Shown in pieces: positions 7,970-14,753 of a DNA stretch of 23,098 nucleotides; the stretch's first letter is position 1, and the number at the start of each line of letters is the position of its first letter. The DNA is taken from NCBI GenBank assembly GCA_900551995.1, contig URXW01000031.1:1-23098 (forward strand), in the 5' to 3' direction. The notes under the pieces are model-generated. The model worked only from the letters and a program-made list of their open reading frames with translations. It was not told where the DNA came from and did not search any database. Source of the stretch: an uncultured Eubacteriales bacterium (GTDB taxonomy: Bacteria; Bacillota; Clostridia; Oscillospirales; Oscillospiraceae). The position numbers and the translations under genes are program-made.

Positions 7970-8459
7970 GGGCATCTCCTTTCCGCTGCTCACGCTTATG
8001 CAGCAACGCCGCCAGACGCACGAGGCGGGGGCGGTTATACCGTTGAATGAGGATAAAGGGCAGGTTCGCCAGCAGCACCCACACCAGCAGGACGATGACG
8101 CCGCCCCAGCCCCGCCACAGCCAGAGGAACGACAGACCCAGCAGGCAGGAGACACCGTGCACCAGCTCGGCGCGGCATGTCTCCTGCACCAGAGCCTCCG
8201 CCTGCGCGGCGGTGACGGCGGCGGTGGAGGCGGGCAGCTGCTTTTTCACCATGTCGGGCAGGAGACGGCTCATGTCCGGCACCAGCCTCTTCCATTTGTC
8301 GATGGCCAGCCTCGTGTAGACGCGTCCGTTTTTCTCCCAACGCCAAGGGCGGAAGGGGAATTTGTCCGGGCGGAAGCGGCTGGGCAGAGCCTGTCCCAGC
8401 GGGTGCGCCAGCAGAGCCAGCACAAGGGCGCAGAGGACGCATTTCCAAAAGCCGGTCAA
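7944..8459 (-). CDS. CrtO-like glycosyl acyltransferase family membrane protein
   Basis: This 171-residue protein has one hydrophobic segment at the N-terminus (WKCVLCALVLALLAH) and two adjacent ones at about residues 105-140. The motifs RLAIDKWKRLVPD, CRAELVHGVSC and NLPFILIQRYNRPRL resemble the glycosyl-4,4'-diaponeurosporenoate acyltransferase (CrtO) family, which acylates a glucosyl carotenoid in Staphylococcus. No carotenoid genes are in view, so the acceptor here is probably another glycolipid (inference). The start is TTG at 8457-8459, overlapping the TGA of the TetR gene (TTGA), with GGAGGAG 6-9 nt upstream. The gene sits between a TetR regulator and a glycolipid glycosyltransferase. 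The family call rests on recalled motifs. Confidence 0.65.
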   Translation of the reverse strand: MTGFWKCVLCALVLALLAHPLGQALPSRFRPDKFPFRPWRWEKNGRVYTRLAIDKWKRLVPDMSRLLPDMVKKQLPASTAAVTAAQAEALVQETCRAELVHGVSCLLGLSFLWLWRGWGGVIVLLVWVLLANLPFILIQRYNRPRLVRLAALLHKREQRKGDARARTDTDL

Positions 8460-9022
8460 GCCCTCTCCTCCCCACAGCTGCGCTCCAGAGCGCGGCGCAG
8501 AGAGCCCTCCGTCAGACAGCTGACCCGCTGGAGGAACTGCTCCTCGTTATGCTTCATGCCGTAGCGGAGCCAGCTTTGCAGCAGACCCACCAGCGTGGCG
8601 GTGTAAAGCCCGGCAAGGGAGCGGACATCCTCCTCCGCCACGGGGAGGCCGGCGGCGGTGCGGCGGACAAGACCCTCCACCGCCTCGTAGACCACCTGGT
8701 AATACTCGTTTTCCAGCAGGTCGCGCTGGTTGGACTGATAGAGGTGGTAGACGGCGCGGCGGTTGGCGCGGATGAACGCCGTCACCCGCATGAGGAGGTC
8801 GCTCCAGTCACGGCAGGGCGGCTGGGTGTGGAGAACGTTGCCCAGCTCCGTTTCCAGCACCTCGCGGATCAGCGCGTAGATGTCGCAGTAGTAGTAATAG
8901 AACGTGTTGCGGTTGACGCCGCAGTGCTCCGCAATATCCACCACGGAGATCTTGTCCAGCGGACGCTGCTCCAGCAGCTCCAAAAAGCCGTTGCGGATGG
9001 CGTTTCGTGTGGTCTGTGCCAT
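8456..9022 (-). CDS. TetR/AcrR-family transcriptional regulator
   Basis: This is a one-component DNA-binding regulator of 188 residues. The N-terminal helix-turn-helix at about residues 22-50 reads KISVVDIAEHCGVNRNTFYYYYCD, the typical TetR pattern ending in an F/YYY helix. The all-helical C-terminal domain would bind a ligand and dimerise; its end, LYTATLVGLLQSWLRYGMKHNEEQF, resembles the DhaS/TetR_C_8-type group. The ATG at 9022 follows AAAGGAG with about 10 nt spacing. It is the first gene of the operon with the acyltransferase and glycosyltransferase, so it probably controls its own operon and thereby glycolipid synthesis (inference). The ligand is unknown. Confidence 0.9.
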   Translation of the reverse strand: MAQTTRNAIRNGFLELLEQRPLDKISVVDIAEHCGVNRNTFYYYYCDIYALIREVLETELGNVLHTQPPCRDWSDLLMRVTAFIRANRRAVYHLYQSNQRDLLENEYYQVVYEAVEGLVRRTAAGLPVAEEDVRSLAGLYTATLVGLLQSWLRYGMKHNEEQFLQRVSCLTEGSLRRALERSCGEERA

Positions 9023-9069
9023 AAGTACGGTACTCCTTTCACCCGGTTGGGAACTTCTTTCTACAAGGC

Positions 9070-9098
9070 ATAATAGCGTATTTGGGCAGTTTTTTCAA
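9070..9098 (-). promoter_or_regulatory. Promoter of the tetR-acyltransferase-glycosyltransferase operon
   Basis: On the - strand, TTGAAA (9093-9098), a 17-bp spacer, and TATTAT (9070-9075) lie about 50 nt before the tetR start codon. Confidence 0.7.
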
Positions 9099-9100
9099 GA

Positions 9101-9124
9101 TGTCTACCTATGGCAGTTTAGACA
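9101..9124. promoter_or_regulatory. Candidate operator for the TetR regulator
   Basis: The inverted repeat TGTCTA-N12-TAGACA lies directly upstream of the -35 box of the tetR operon. GGCAGTTT also occurs twice nearby (9085-9092 and 9112-9119, 27 bp apart). The position fits autoregulation, but no site is known for this regulator. Confidence 0.35.
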
Positions 9125-9152
9125 AAATGCGTGTAAATGTATGAACAAGGTG

Positions 9153-9188
9153 TAAAAACAGCCCCGCACCGGCAGGTGCGGGGCTGTT
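9153..9188 (-). terminator. Intrinsic terminator of the TRAP transporter operon
   Basis: A perfect 14-bp stem, AACAGCCCCGCACC with GGTGCGGGGCTGTT, with loop GGCA, is followed on the - strand by TTTAC. It begins 13 nt after the permease stop. Confidence 0.9.
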
Positions 9189-9201
9189 GGGGCGTTGTAT
9201 A

Positions 9202-11268
9202 TTACGCAGAGGCAAGGTCGCCGTGCTTCTTGGCGGAGAGACGCTGGAACACGATGACTGCCGCCACCAGCGCGAGACCGGCTATGTCGGTGAGGGTGCC
9301 GGGGATCATCATACCGAGACCGCCCACCGCCAGAACCAAACGGAGCAGCGGGTGGATGCGGCGGTAGAGGAAGCCGTTCAGCGCGGCGGCGATGGCGAAG
9401 ATGCCCAGCAGGGCACTGATGCCGATCTGCACCACCTGCCACCAGCCGGTGATGTTCTCGAAGAGCAGTGCCGGACTGTACGCGAAGATGTACGGGACGA
9501 TGAAGGCGGCGATCGCCAGCTTGGTGGCGTTGATGCCGGTTTTCATGGGGTTGGATTTGGCGATGGCGGAGCCGGCGTATGCCGCCAGCGCAACGGGGGG
9601 CGTGATGTCCGCCACGATGCCGAAGTAGAACACGAAGAAGTGCGCCGCCACCACGGGGAAGTTCAGCTGGATGAGGATGGGGGCGCAGGTGGACGCCATG
9701 ATGCAGTAGTTGGCGGTGGTGGGCACGCCCATGCCCAGCACGATGCAGCACAGCATGGTCAGCACCAGTCCGATGATGGTGGCGTTGCCCGCCAGACGGA
9801 CGATGGCGTTGATGAGGATGGAGGCAAGGCCGGTGACGGTGATGCAGCCGGCGATCACGCCCGCCATGCTGCACGCCACTGCCACGGTGATGGCTCCGCG
9901 GGCACCGGACTCCAGCGACTCCACGGCGGAGAAGAAGGAGCGTTTGCCAGCGGTCGCCAGAGCCTTGCCGGTGGTCTGGGGCGCAGTCTCGCCCTCGCCG
10001 CGCTTGCTTTGCAGGAAGAAGTTGACGAAGCCCACGGCGATGGCCGCCAGAATGGAGTAGGCGGCGGAGTGGGACATGGTCTTGCTGCCGGAGGACACCA
10101 GCCACACCAGAAGGATCAGGGGCAGGATCAGGTAGCAGTCACGCAGGAGCAGCTTCCACTTGGGAAGCTCGTCCCGGGAGACGCCCTTCAGACCCAGCTT
10201 CTTCGCCTCCAGATGGACAGCGATGAAGATGCCGGTGAAGTACAGGATGGCGGGCAGGATCGCCTTGACCGCCACCTGGGCGTAGGGGAGCTTCATGTAC
10301 TCCGCCATCAGAAATGCCGCCGCGCCCATGATGGGGGGCATGATCTGACCGCCGGTGGAGGCGGCTGCCTCTACCGCGCCGGCGAACTCTGGCTTGTAGC
10401 CGGTTTTCTTCATCATGGGGATGGTGAAGGATCCGGTGGTGACGGTGTTGCCCACGGAGGAGCCGGACACCATGCCGCAGAGGGCGGAGGAGATAACGGC
10501 TACCTTGGCAGGGCCGCCGCTGGACCAGCCGGCAAGGCGGTTGGCGAAGCTGATGAAGAAGTTGGCGATGCCGGTGCGCTCCAGAAACGCGCCGAAGATG
10601 ATGAACAGGACGATGTACGTGTAGCACACGCTGATGGGGGTGCCGATGACGCCGGAGGTGGTGTAGAACAGCTTGTAGATGATGGTCTTGAGGGCGTCAT
10701 AGAGGGTGGCGGCATTGACGCTGCCGGCGTAGCTCATCTGGTTGACGAAGGCGTAAACGATCAGGACACCCGCCACGCAGAGGATGGGCGCGCCCACACA
10801 GCGGCGGCACAGCTCCATGAGCACCAGTATGCCGATAACGCCGATGATGACGTGGACGGCTTCGATACGGGTGGACAGGCGCACCAGCGTCAGGGCGTTC
10901 AGCGCGAAGTAGAAGAAGCAGGACGCACCCACCACCATGAGCACGATGTCGTACCACGGGAGGTAGTTGACGCGGCAGTGCTTCTTGCTGGCGGGATAGG
11001 TCAGGAAGCCGATGATGATGATGCAGCCCACGAACAGCGTCAGGCGGATCTCCGGCATCTGCTTGGAAAACAGCGTCATGCCGATGCAGAACAGCCCGAA
11101 CACCGCCATGAGGACGCGGATGATCCGCTGGGGCGTTCCCTCCCAGAGACGGGTGGCGGATTCGCGGTCATATTTCCGCATGACCGCGTCCAGATCCGTG
11201 CTCTCGTCCACGGCGGGGCTGGTGCCAACGGCGGGGCCGGTATCCGGCTTTTTCTTGTCTTTGCTCAT
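9202..11268 (-). CDS. TRAP transporter fused permease (4TM/12TM)
   Basis: This is the membrane part of a tripartite ATP-independent periplasmic (TRAP)-type secondary transporter with small Q and large M subunits fused into one 688-residue chain, as is usual for TAXI systems. About 16-18 hydrophobic segments are visible. The M-domain re-entrant loop signatures are present: CGMVSGSSVGNTVTTGSF and IVLGMGVPTTANYCIMAS, with AAASTGGQIMPPIMGAAAF and FFGIVADITPPVALAAYAGS-type loops (the latter reads FYFGIVADITPPVAL). Start: ATG 11268 follows GGGGAG at 10 nt; a TTG 18 nt upstream is less likely. It lies 95 nt after its receptor gene, separated by a stem-loop. The substrate is unknown; carboxylates are typical for the family. 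The coupling ion is not decided by the sequence. Confidence 0.93.
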   Translation of the reverse strand: MSKDKKKPDTGPAVGTSPAVDESTDLDAVMRKYDRESATRLWEGTPQRIIRVLMAVFGLFCIGMTLFSKQMPEIRLTLFVGCIIIIGFLTYPASKKHCRVNYLPWYDIVLMVVGASCFFYFALNALTLVRLSTRIEAVHVIIGVIGILVLMELCRRCVGAPILCVAGVLIVYAFVNQMSYAGSVNAATLYDALKTIIYKLFYTTSGVIGTPISVCYTYIVLFIIFGAFLERTGIANFFISFANRLAGWSSGGPAKVAVISSALCGMVSGSSVGNTVTTGSFTIPMMKKTGYKPEFAGAVEAAASTGGQIMPPIMGAAAFLMAEYMKLPYAQVAVKAILPAILYFTGIFIAVHLEAKKLGLKGVSRDELPKWKLLLRDCYLILPLILLVWLVSSGSKTMSHSAAYSILAAIAVGFVNFFLQSKRGEGETAPQTTGKALATAGKRSFFSAVESLESGARGAITVAVACSMAGVIAGCITVTGLASILINAIVRLAGNATIIGLVLTMLCCIVLGMGVPTTANYCIMASTCAPILIQLNFPVVAAHFFVFYFGIVADITPPVALAAYAGSAIAKSNPMKTGINATKLAIAAFIVPYIFAYSPALLFENITGWWQVVQIGISALLGIFAIAAALNGFLYRRIHPLLRLVLAVGGLGMMIPGTLTDIAGLALVAAVIVFQRLSAKKHGDLASA

Positions 11269-11304
11269 AGTCGTTTCTCTCCCCAAATGTTACAAGATAG
11301 CGCG

Positions 11305-11336
11305 AGGGCTACGGCGGGAGCACCCGCCGCAGCCTC
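11305..11336 (-). other. Intercistronic stem-loop between TRAP receptor and permease
   Basis: A GC-rich hairpin pairs GGCTACGGCGGG with CCCGCCGCAGCC (one mismatch), with loop AGCA. No T-run follows on the - strand, so it probably stabilises the receptor mRNA or partly blocks read-through, favouring receptor over permease. Confidence 0.65.
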
Positions 11337-11363
11337 GGAATGTGTCAATTGTCCGCTAAGGAT

Positions 11364-12368
11364 TTAGTCAGCGAAGTACACGTCCTTGGCGATGACGGTC
11401 TTGGTGTAGTAGTCGGAGGACTCCAGCAGCTTGTCGATATGCTCATCGTCCAGGCTGACCAGATAGGTGTCCTTGGTGGTGGCAAGGTCGGTCACAGCGG
11501 TGGTGGGCGCGCCCGCCACGATGAAGGCGGCGTCGATCTGACCGTTCTTCAGAGCGTCGGCACTGTCGCCGAAGGACTGGTAGGTGGGCTTGATGTCGCT
11601 CTCGGTGAGGCCGTAGGCACCCAGCACGTCAATGGCGTTGAAGTACACGCCGGAGCCGGGGGCACCGATGGACACGGACTTGCCCGCCAGATCCGCCACG
11701 GTCTTGATGGCGGGGTTGGTGGTGACGATCTGCACCTGCTCCATATACAGAGCCGCTACCGTGGAGAAGCCCTCCACCTTGGCGTCGAAGAGGTTGGTGC
11801 CGTTGTAGGCGTACGCCATAACGTCGGACTGGCAGAAGGCGAAGTCGGCGGTGCCGTCAGCCAGCTCCTGGATGTTCGCCTGAGAGCCGTTGCCCACCAG
11901 ACCCACCACCTTCACGCCGGCGTTGTTGGAGGCGTGCTGGGCGATGACGGAGCCGAAGGCGTAGTAGGTGCCGGACTCGCCGCCGGTGACGAAGCGCAGG
12001 CTGCGGGACGCGCCGGTGCCGGCACCGGTCTTGACGGAGGCGACCTCAAAGCCCTTCTCGGCGAAATACTTGGCGGCACCGGGATGATAGGGCACGGAGG
12101 TGATGGACGCACCGTACTCCAGAGACAGCTCGCTGTACTTGGCATGGCTGGTGGTCAGAGAGGCGGCGTTGTCGAAGATGTCCGCCACGAAGTTGTACAC
12201 ATCGGCCTCCGCCACGTCGTCGCGCGCCAGAATGACGGCACCCACCGCCACGGTGGTGGTGTCGGTATGCTCGGCTTTGGTGGTTCCGGCGTCGGTGTTC
12301 TTATCGCCGCACGCCACAAGGCTCAGCGTCATAACGAGGGCGAGAGCCAGTGCAAAAAGCTTTTTCAT
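11364..12368 (-). CDS. TAXI-family TRAP substrate-binding lipoprotein, circularly permuted
   Basis: This 334-residue extracellular receptor should deliver substrate to the permease encoded next. Residues 1-20 are a lipoprotein signal (MKKLFALALA... LVAC, Cys20 lipidated). Residues about 37-109 (TTTVAVGAVILARDD to SVPYHPGAAKYFAEKGFEV) match what is normally the C-terminal end of TAXI proteins. After a small Gly/Ala/Ser/Thr linker (110-121), residues 122-334 match the normal start and middle: SLRFVTGGESGTYYAFG, NGSQANIQELADGTADFAFCQ, KSVSIGAPGSGVYFNAIDVLGAYGL, DALKNGQIDAAFIVAG, ending in SDYYTKTVIAKDVYFAD. A normal TAXI protein continues at that point with the segment found here at the N-terminus. 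Total length is normal. ATG 12368 follows AAGGAG at 8 nt. Promoter and leader hairpin lie upstream. The family is certain; the permutation is read directly from motif order. Confidence 0.93.
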   Translation of the reverse strand: MKKLFALALALVMTLSLVACGDKNTDAGTTKAEHTDTTTVAVGAVILARDDVAEADVYNFVADIFDNAASLTTSHAKYSELSLEYGASITSVPYHPGAAKYFAEKGFEVASVKTGAGTGASRSLRFVTGGESGTYYAFGSVIAQHASNNAGVKVVGLVGNGSQANIQELADGTADFAFCQSDVMAYAYNGTNLFDAKVEGFSTVAALYMEQVQIVTTNPAIKTVADLAGKSVSIGAPGSGVYFNAIDVLGAYGLTESDIKPTYQSFGDSADALKNGQIDAAFIVAGAPTTAVTDLATTKDTYLVSLDDEHIDKLLESSDYYTKTVIAKDVYFAD

Positions 12369-12460
12369 TGTTCTTTCTCCTTAATTGTTTACTGTATAGG
12401 GTCGGTCATGCTCTTCCTCCGCCGCGCCGCGGAGCGGACGCGGCGGTGTTTAACGTTGCC

Positions 12461-12489
12461 ATTATATCGCAGGAGGAAAGCTTTTGCAA
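12461..12489 (-). promoter_or_regulatory. Promoter of the TRAP transporter operon
   Basis: On the - strand, TTGCAA (12484-12489), a 17-bp spacer, and a perfect TATAAT (12461-12466) predict a leader of roughly 85 nt containing the GC hairpin at 12419-12446. Confidence 0.75.
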
Positions 12490-12591
12490 CCTCTAAATGC
12501 GGAAAAATTCATTTTCCCGGAGGGATAGTTTTCGGGAAAGCGGAGGTTTTCACGCGGCAGGCGGAGAAAACTTTTGGCAGGCACCATATTT

Positions 12592-12607
12592 TGCCTGTAT
12601 ACAGGCA
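12592..12607. promoter_or_regulatory. 16-bp perfect palindrome, candidate operator
   Basis: TGCCTGTATACAGGCA lies about 100 bp upstream of the -35 box of the TRAP operon and downstream of the pepD terminator. Its half-site (TGCCTG/CAGGCA) resembles the two nearby GGCAGGC words. The position suits an activator or repressor site, but no cognate regulator is encoded next to it. Confidence 0.45.
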
Positions 12608-12700
12608 CTTTCGGCGCAGGACGGTCTGGCGCGGTAAACTGCCGTTATGCGGGTCAATCTTGCAGCGGGTGCATATTTTGCATTGTAATCCTGCAAGATG

Positions 12701-12740
12701 GCGCAAAAACACGCCCCGCACGGAGGGTGCGGGGCGTGTT
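12701..12740 (-). terminator. Intrinsic terminator after pepD
   Basis: A perfect 14-bp stem, AACACGCCCCGCAC with GTGCGGGGCGTGTT (12708-12721 and 12727-12740), with loop GGAGG, is followed on the - strand by TTTGCGCC. It closes the DUF3798/ABC/pepD transcription unit. Confidence 0.88.
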
Positions 12741-12766
12741 GACCGTCGGAGATGCTTTACGGGGGA

Positions 12767-14215
12767 TCAGACGCTGCGGCGCAGCAGCTCGCAGATCAGC
12801 GCGTAGGTGCGCTCCGTAGAGGCCACGTTCAGCCGCTCCCGGACGGAGTGGACGTCGAACAGGTCGGGCCCCACGGACACGGCGTCCAGACCGGGGAGCT
12901 TTTCCATGAGCAGTCCACATTCCAGACCGCCGTGGGTCGCCTCCACCACGCCGTCCTTGCCGGTGAGATCCTTGTATGCCGCCAGCAGCGTATCCCGGAA
13001 CTGGGACTCGCGCTTATACTGCCAGCCGGGGTAGACGCCGCCCTCGGTGACGGTGCCGCCGGCGAGGGTGATAACGGCGCGGACACGCTGCGCCAGCATC
13101 ATCTTCCGGGAGGCGATGGAGGAGCGGATGGAGAATCTGATGCGGAGACCCGTCTCGTCCAGCTTCGTCACGCCCATGTTCAGAGAGGTCTGAACCAGTC
13201 CGGGGAAGTCGGTGTCCATCGCCTCCACGCCCTGGGGCAGAGCCACAAGCGTGCGGAGCAGGGTGGCGGTGCGTTCGGCGGAGACCGCCGTATCCGCCGA
13301 GGCGGCGGTGCAGGTCAGCGTCACGCCGGGGTCGGTGACGGCGTACTCGTTTTTCAGAATGCCGTCGAACTCGCGGACGAAGGCGGCGAAATCATCGCCG
13401 GTGCCGGCGGGCAGAGCCACCACGGCATCACAGCGGGAGCAGATCACGTTGTCGAACTGGCCGCCGGCGAATTTCACGAGGCGCAGGCCGGGGAACTTCT
13501 CCAAGGCGGTGCAGAGGGTGCGCCCCATGAGGCGGTTGCCGCTGCCGCGACCCAGATGGATGTCGGCGCCGGAGTGGCCGCCCTGAAGCCCCGCCACGGT
13601 CAAAGAGAACACGTCCATGCCGGAGACAGGGGTGCTTTCCGCAGGCAGGAAGCAGTCGGAGTGCAGACCGCCGGCGCAGGAGACGGTGAACACGCCCTCC
13701 AGCTCGGAGTCCAGATTCAGCAGCTTGCGGCCCTTGATGTCGGAGCAGTCCAGCGCAAAGGCACCGTCCATGCCCACCTCCTCGTCCACGGTCAGCACCG
13801 CCTCGATGGGGGGGTGCACCAGCGTGTCGTCCGCCAGAATGGCGAAGATCATCGCCACGGCGATGCAGTTATCGCCGCCGAGGGACGTTTTGTCCGCCCA
13901 GACCCACTCGCCGTCGGTGACCAGATCCAGACCCTCCCGGGTCATGTCCTTGGTGCAGTCGTCGGTCTTGGCGCAGACCATGTCCGTGTGACCCTGGAGG
14001 ATGATGGGGGCGGCGTTCTCGCAGCCGGGGGATGCCTTCTTCCAGATGACCACGTTGTTGCACGGCTCCTGCCGGTAGGGCAGGCCCAGCTCCTTGGCGA
14101 AGGAGACACACAGATCGCTGATGATCTTCGTGTTGCCGCTGCCGTGGGGCACGGAGCAGAGCTTCTCAAAATACGCGAACACTTTTTCGGGCTTCAAGCC
14201 CTTCAGAACAGACAT
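12767..14215 (-). CDS. pepD: Aminoacyl-histidine dipeptidase (PepD, M20 family)
   Basis: This is a cytosolic di-zinc dipeptidase that cleaves Xaa-His and other dipeptides. The 482-residue length is typical. Metal and catalytic motifs of family M20 are visible: GHTDMV with H76 and D78, GGDNCIA with the bridging D115, and DEEVGMDGA with the general base E145 and metal ligand E146, then LNLDSELEG. A dimerisation/lid domain insertion occupies roughly residues 200-380. Start: ATG 14215 has AAAGGAG 7 nt upstream; a longer in-frame extension to 14263 lacks a site. It lies 70 nt after the DUF6672 gene, with a stem-loop but no U-tract and no obvious promoter between, so it is probably the last gene of the ABC operon. 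Confidence 0.93.
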   Translation of the reverse strand: MSVLKGLKPEKVFAYFEKLCSVPHGSGNTKIISDLCVSFAKELGLPYRQEPCNNVVIWKKASPGCENAAPIILQGHTDMVCAKTDDCTKDMTREGLDLVTDGEWVWADKTSLGGDNCIAVAMIFAILADDTLVHPPIEAVLTVDEEVGMDGAFALDCSDIKGRKLLNLDSELEGVFTVSCAGGLHSDCFLPAESTPVSGMDVFSLTVAGLQGGHSGADIHLGRGSGNRLMGRTLCTALEKFPGLRLVKFAGGQFDNVICSRCDAVVALPAGTGDDFAAFVREFDGILKNEYAVTDPGVTLTCTAASADTAVSAERTATLLRTLVALPQGVEAMDTDFPGLVQTSLNMGVTKLDETGLRIRFSIRSSIASRKMMLAQRVRAVITLAGGTVTEGGVYPGWQYKRESQFRDTLLAAYKDLTGKDGVVEATHGGLECGLLMEKLPGLDAVSVGPDLFDVHSVRERLNVASTERTYALICELLRRSV

Positions 14216-14244
14216 TTTTATCTCCTTTCGGGTGATGGGACAGA

Positions 14245-14271
14245 CGCAGCCCATGCAGAGCATGGGCTGCG
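14245..14271 (-). other. Stem-loop between the DUF6672 gene and pepD
   Basis: An 11-bp perfect stem CGCAGCCCATG/CATGGGCTGCG with loop CAGAG. No T-run follows on the - strand, so full termination is unlikely; a processing or stability element is more plausible. Confidence 0.65.
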
Positions 14272-14285
14272 CCGGTCAGTAGGTT

Positions 14286-14753
14286 TTACATATCGCCCAG
14301 ACCCATATCGTCGGTGACGGGTGCCTCTTCATCGTCCAGATCGGTGGAAGGCGCGGGGATGAACTCCTCCAGATAGGCTTCCTCCGGCAGACCCGCTATG
14401 TAGCCGGGCAGGTTGATGATGACGCCGTCCAGATTATGGGGCAGCTTCAAGGTGTAGGTGGTGGTCGTCTCGCTGCCGCCCTTCTGCTGCATGACCTCGA
14501 GGGTCAGCTCCAGCTTGTCGCCGATGTTGGTGACGGAGCAGCGTTCCTTCTCGTAGAGCTTGGAGATCTGCTCGCCGTTGACCGTGACGGTGATCTTATA
14601 GGGGGCGGCGGTGGTCGTGCCCTGATAGTCCAGCGCACGGTTGTCGAAGTAGACGGTGTGGCCGCGTCCGATGCGGAGCATCACCACGGCAATAAGCACC
14701 AGCACCAGCAGGAAGGCGGCGCGGATGATCCAAGAACGCGTTTTGTTTTTCAT
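14286..14753 (-). CDS. DUF6672-like membrane-anchored protein of an ABC operon
   Basis: This 155-residue protein has a single N-terminal membrane segment (IIRAAFLLVLVLIAVVML, about residues 9-26) followed by an extracytoplasmic domain starting RIGRGHTVYFDNRALDYQG. The body looks like a small beta-rich domain (YKITVTVNGEQISKL, KLELTLEVMQQ, TTTYTLKLPHNLDGVIINLPGYIAGLPE). The C-terminal tail is acidic. It resembles the DUF6672 family, which I recall next to this kind of ABC transporter; that name is from memory. Its ATG overlaps the stop of the permease gene (ATGA at 14750-14753), so it is translated with the transporter and may assist it. The function is unknown. Confidence 0.7.
   Translation of the reverse strand: MKNKTRSWIIRAAFLLVLVLIAVVMLRIGRGHTVYFDNRALDYQGTTTAAPYKITVTVNGEQISKLYEKERCSVTNIGDKLELTLEVMQQKGGSETTTTYTLKLPHNLDGVIINLPGYIAGLPEEAYLEEFIPAPSTDLDDEEAPVTDDMGLGDM

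Larger units (their letters stand above)
12369..12766. other. Intergenic region (398 nt) with promoter and several dyads
   Basis: There is no credible gene here. From left to right it holds the TAXI receptor leader with an 8-bp GC hairpin (CCGCCGCG/CGCGGCGG, 12419-12426 and 12439-12446), the receptor promoter, a dyad TTTCCCG/CGGGAAA (12513-12519 and 12533-12539), two GGCAGGC copies near 12556-12582, a 16-bp perfect palindrome (12592-12607), a 9-bp inverted repeat ATCTTGCAG/CTGCAAGAT (12657-12665 and 12691-12699), and the pepD terminator (12701-12740). Confidence 0.7.

Noticed and set aside
9187..11367. 726-codon open frame on the + strand
   Set aside because: It is antisense to the TRAP permease and consists mostly of Gly, His, Asp, Gln and Ala, as expected for the opposite strand of GC-rich membrane protein codons.
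11364..12368. TAXI gene considered as a broken gene or pseudogene
   Set aside because: The frame is intact, the signal peptide and ribosome site are good, all conserved blocks are present, and total length is normal; only their order is changed.
12419..12446. GC hairpin considered as a terminator
   Set aside because: No U-run follows on either strand, and it lies inside the predicted leader of the TRAP operon, so it is better read as a leader structure.
11340..12806. 488-codon open frame on the + strand
   Set aside because: It is antisense to the TAXI receptor and continues through promoter and terminator elements; no family motif.
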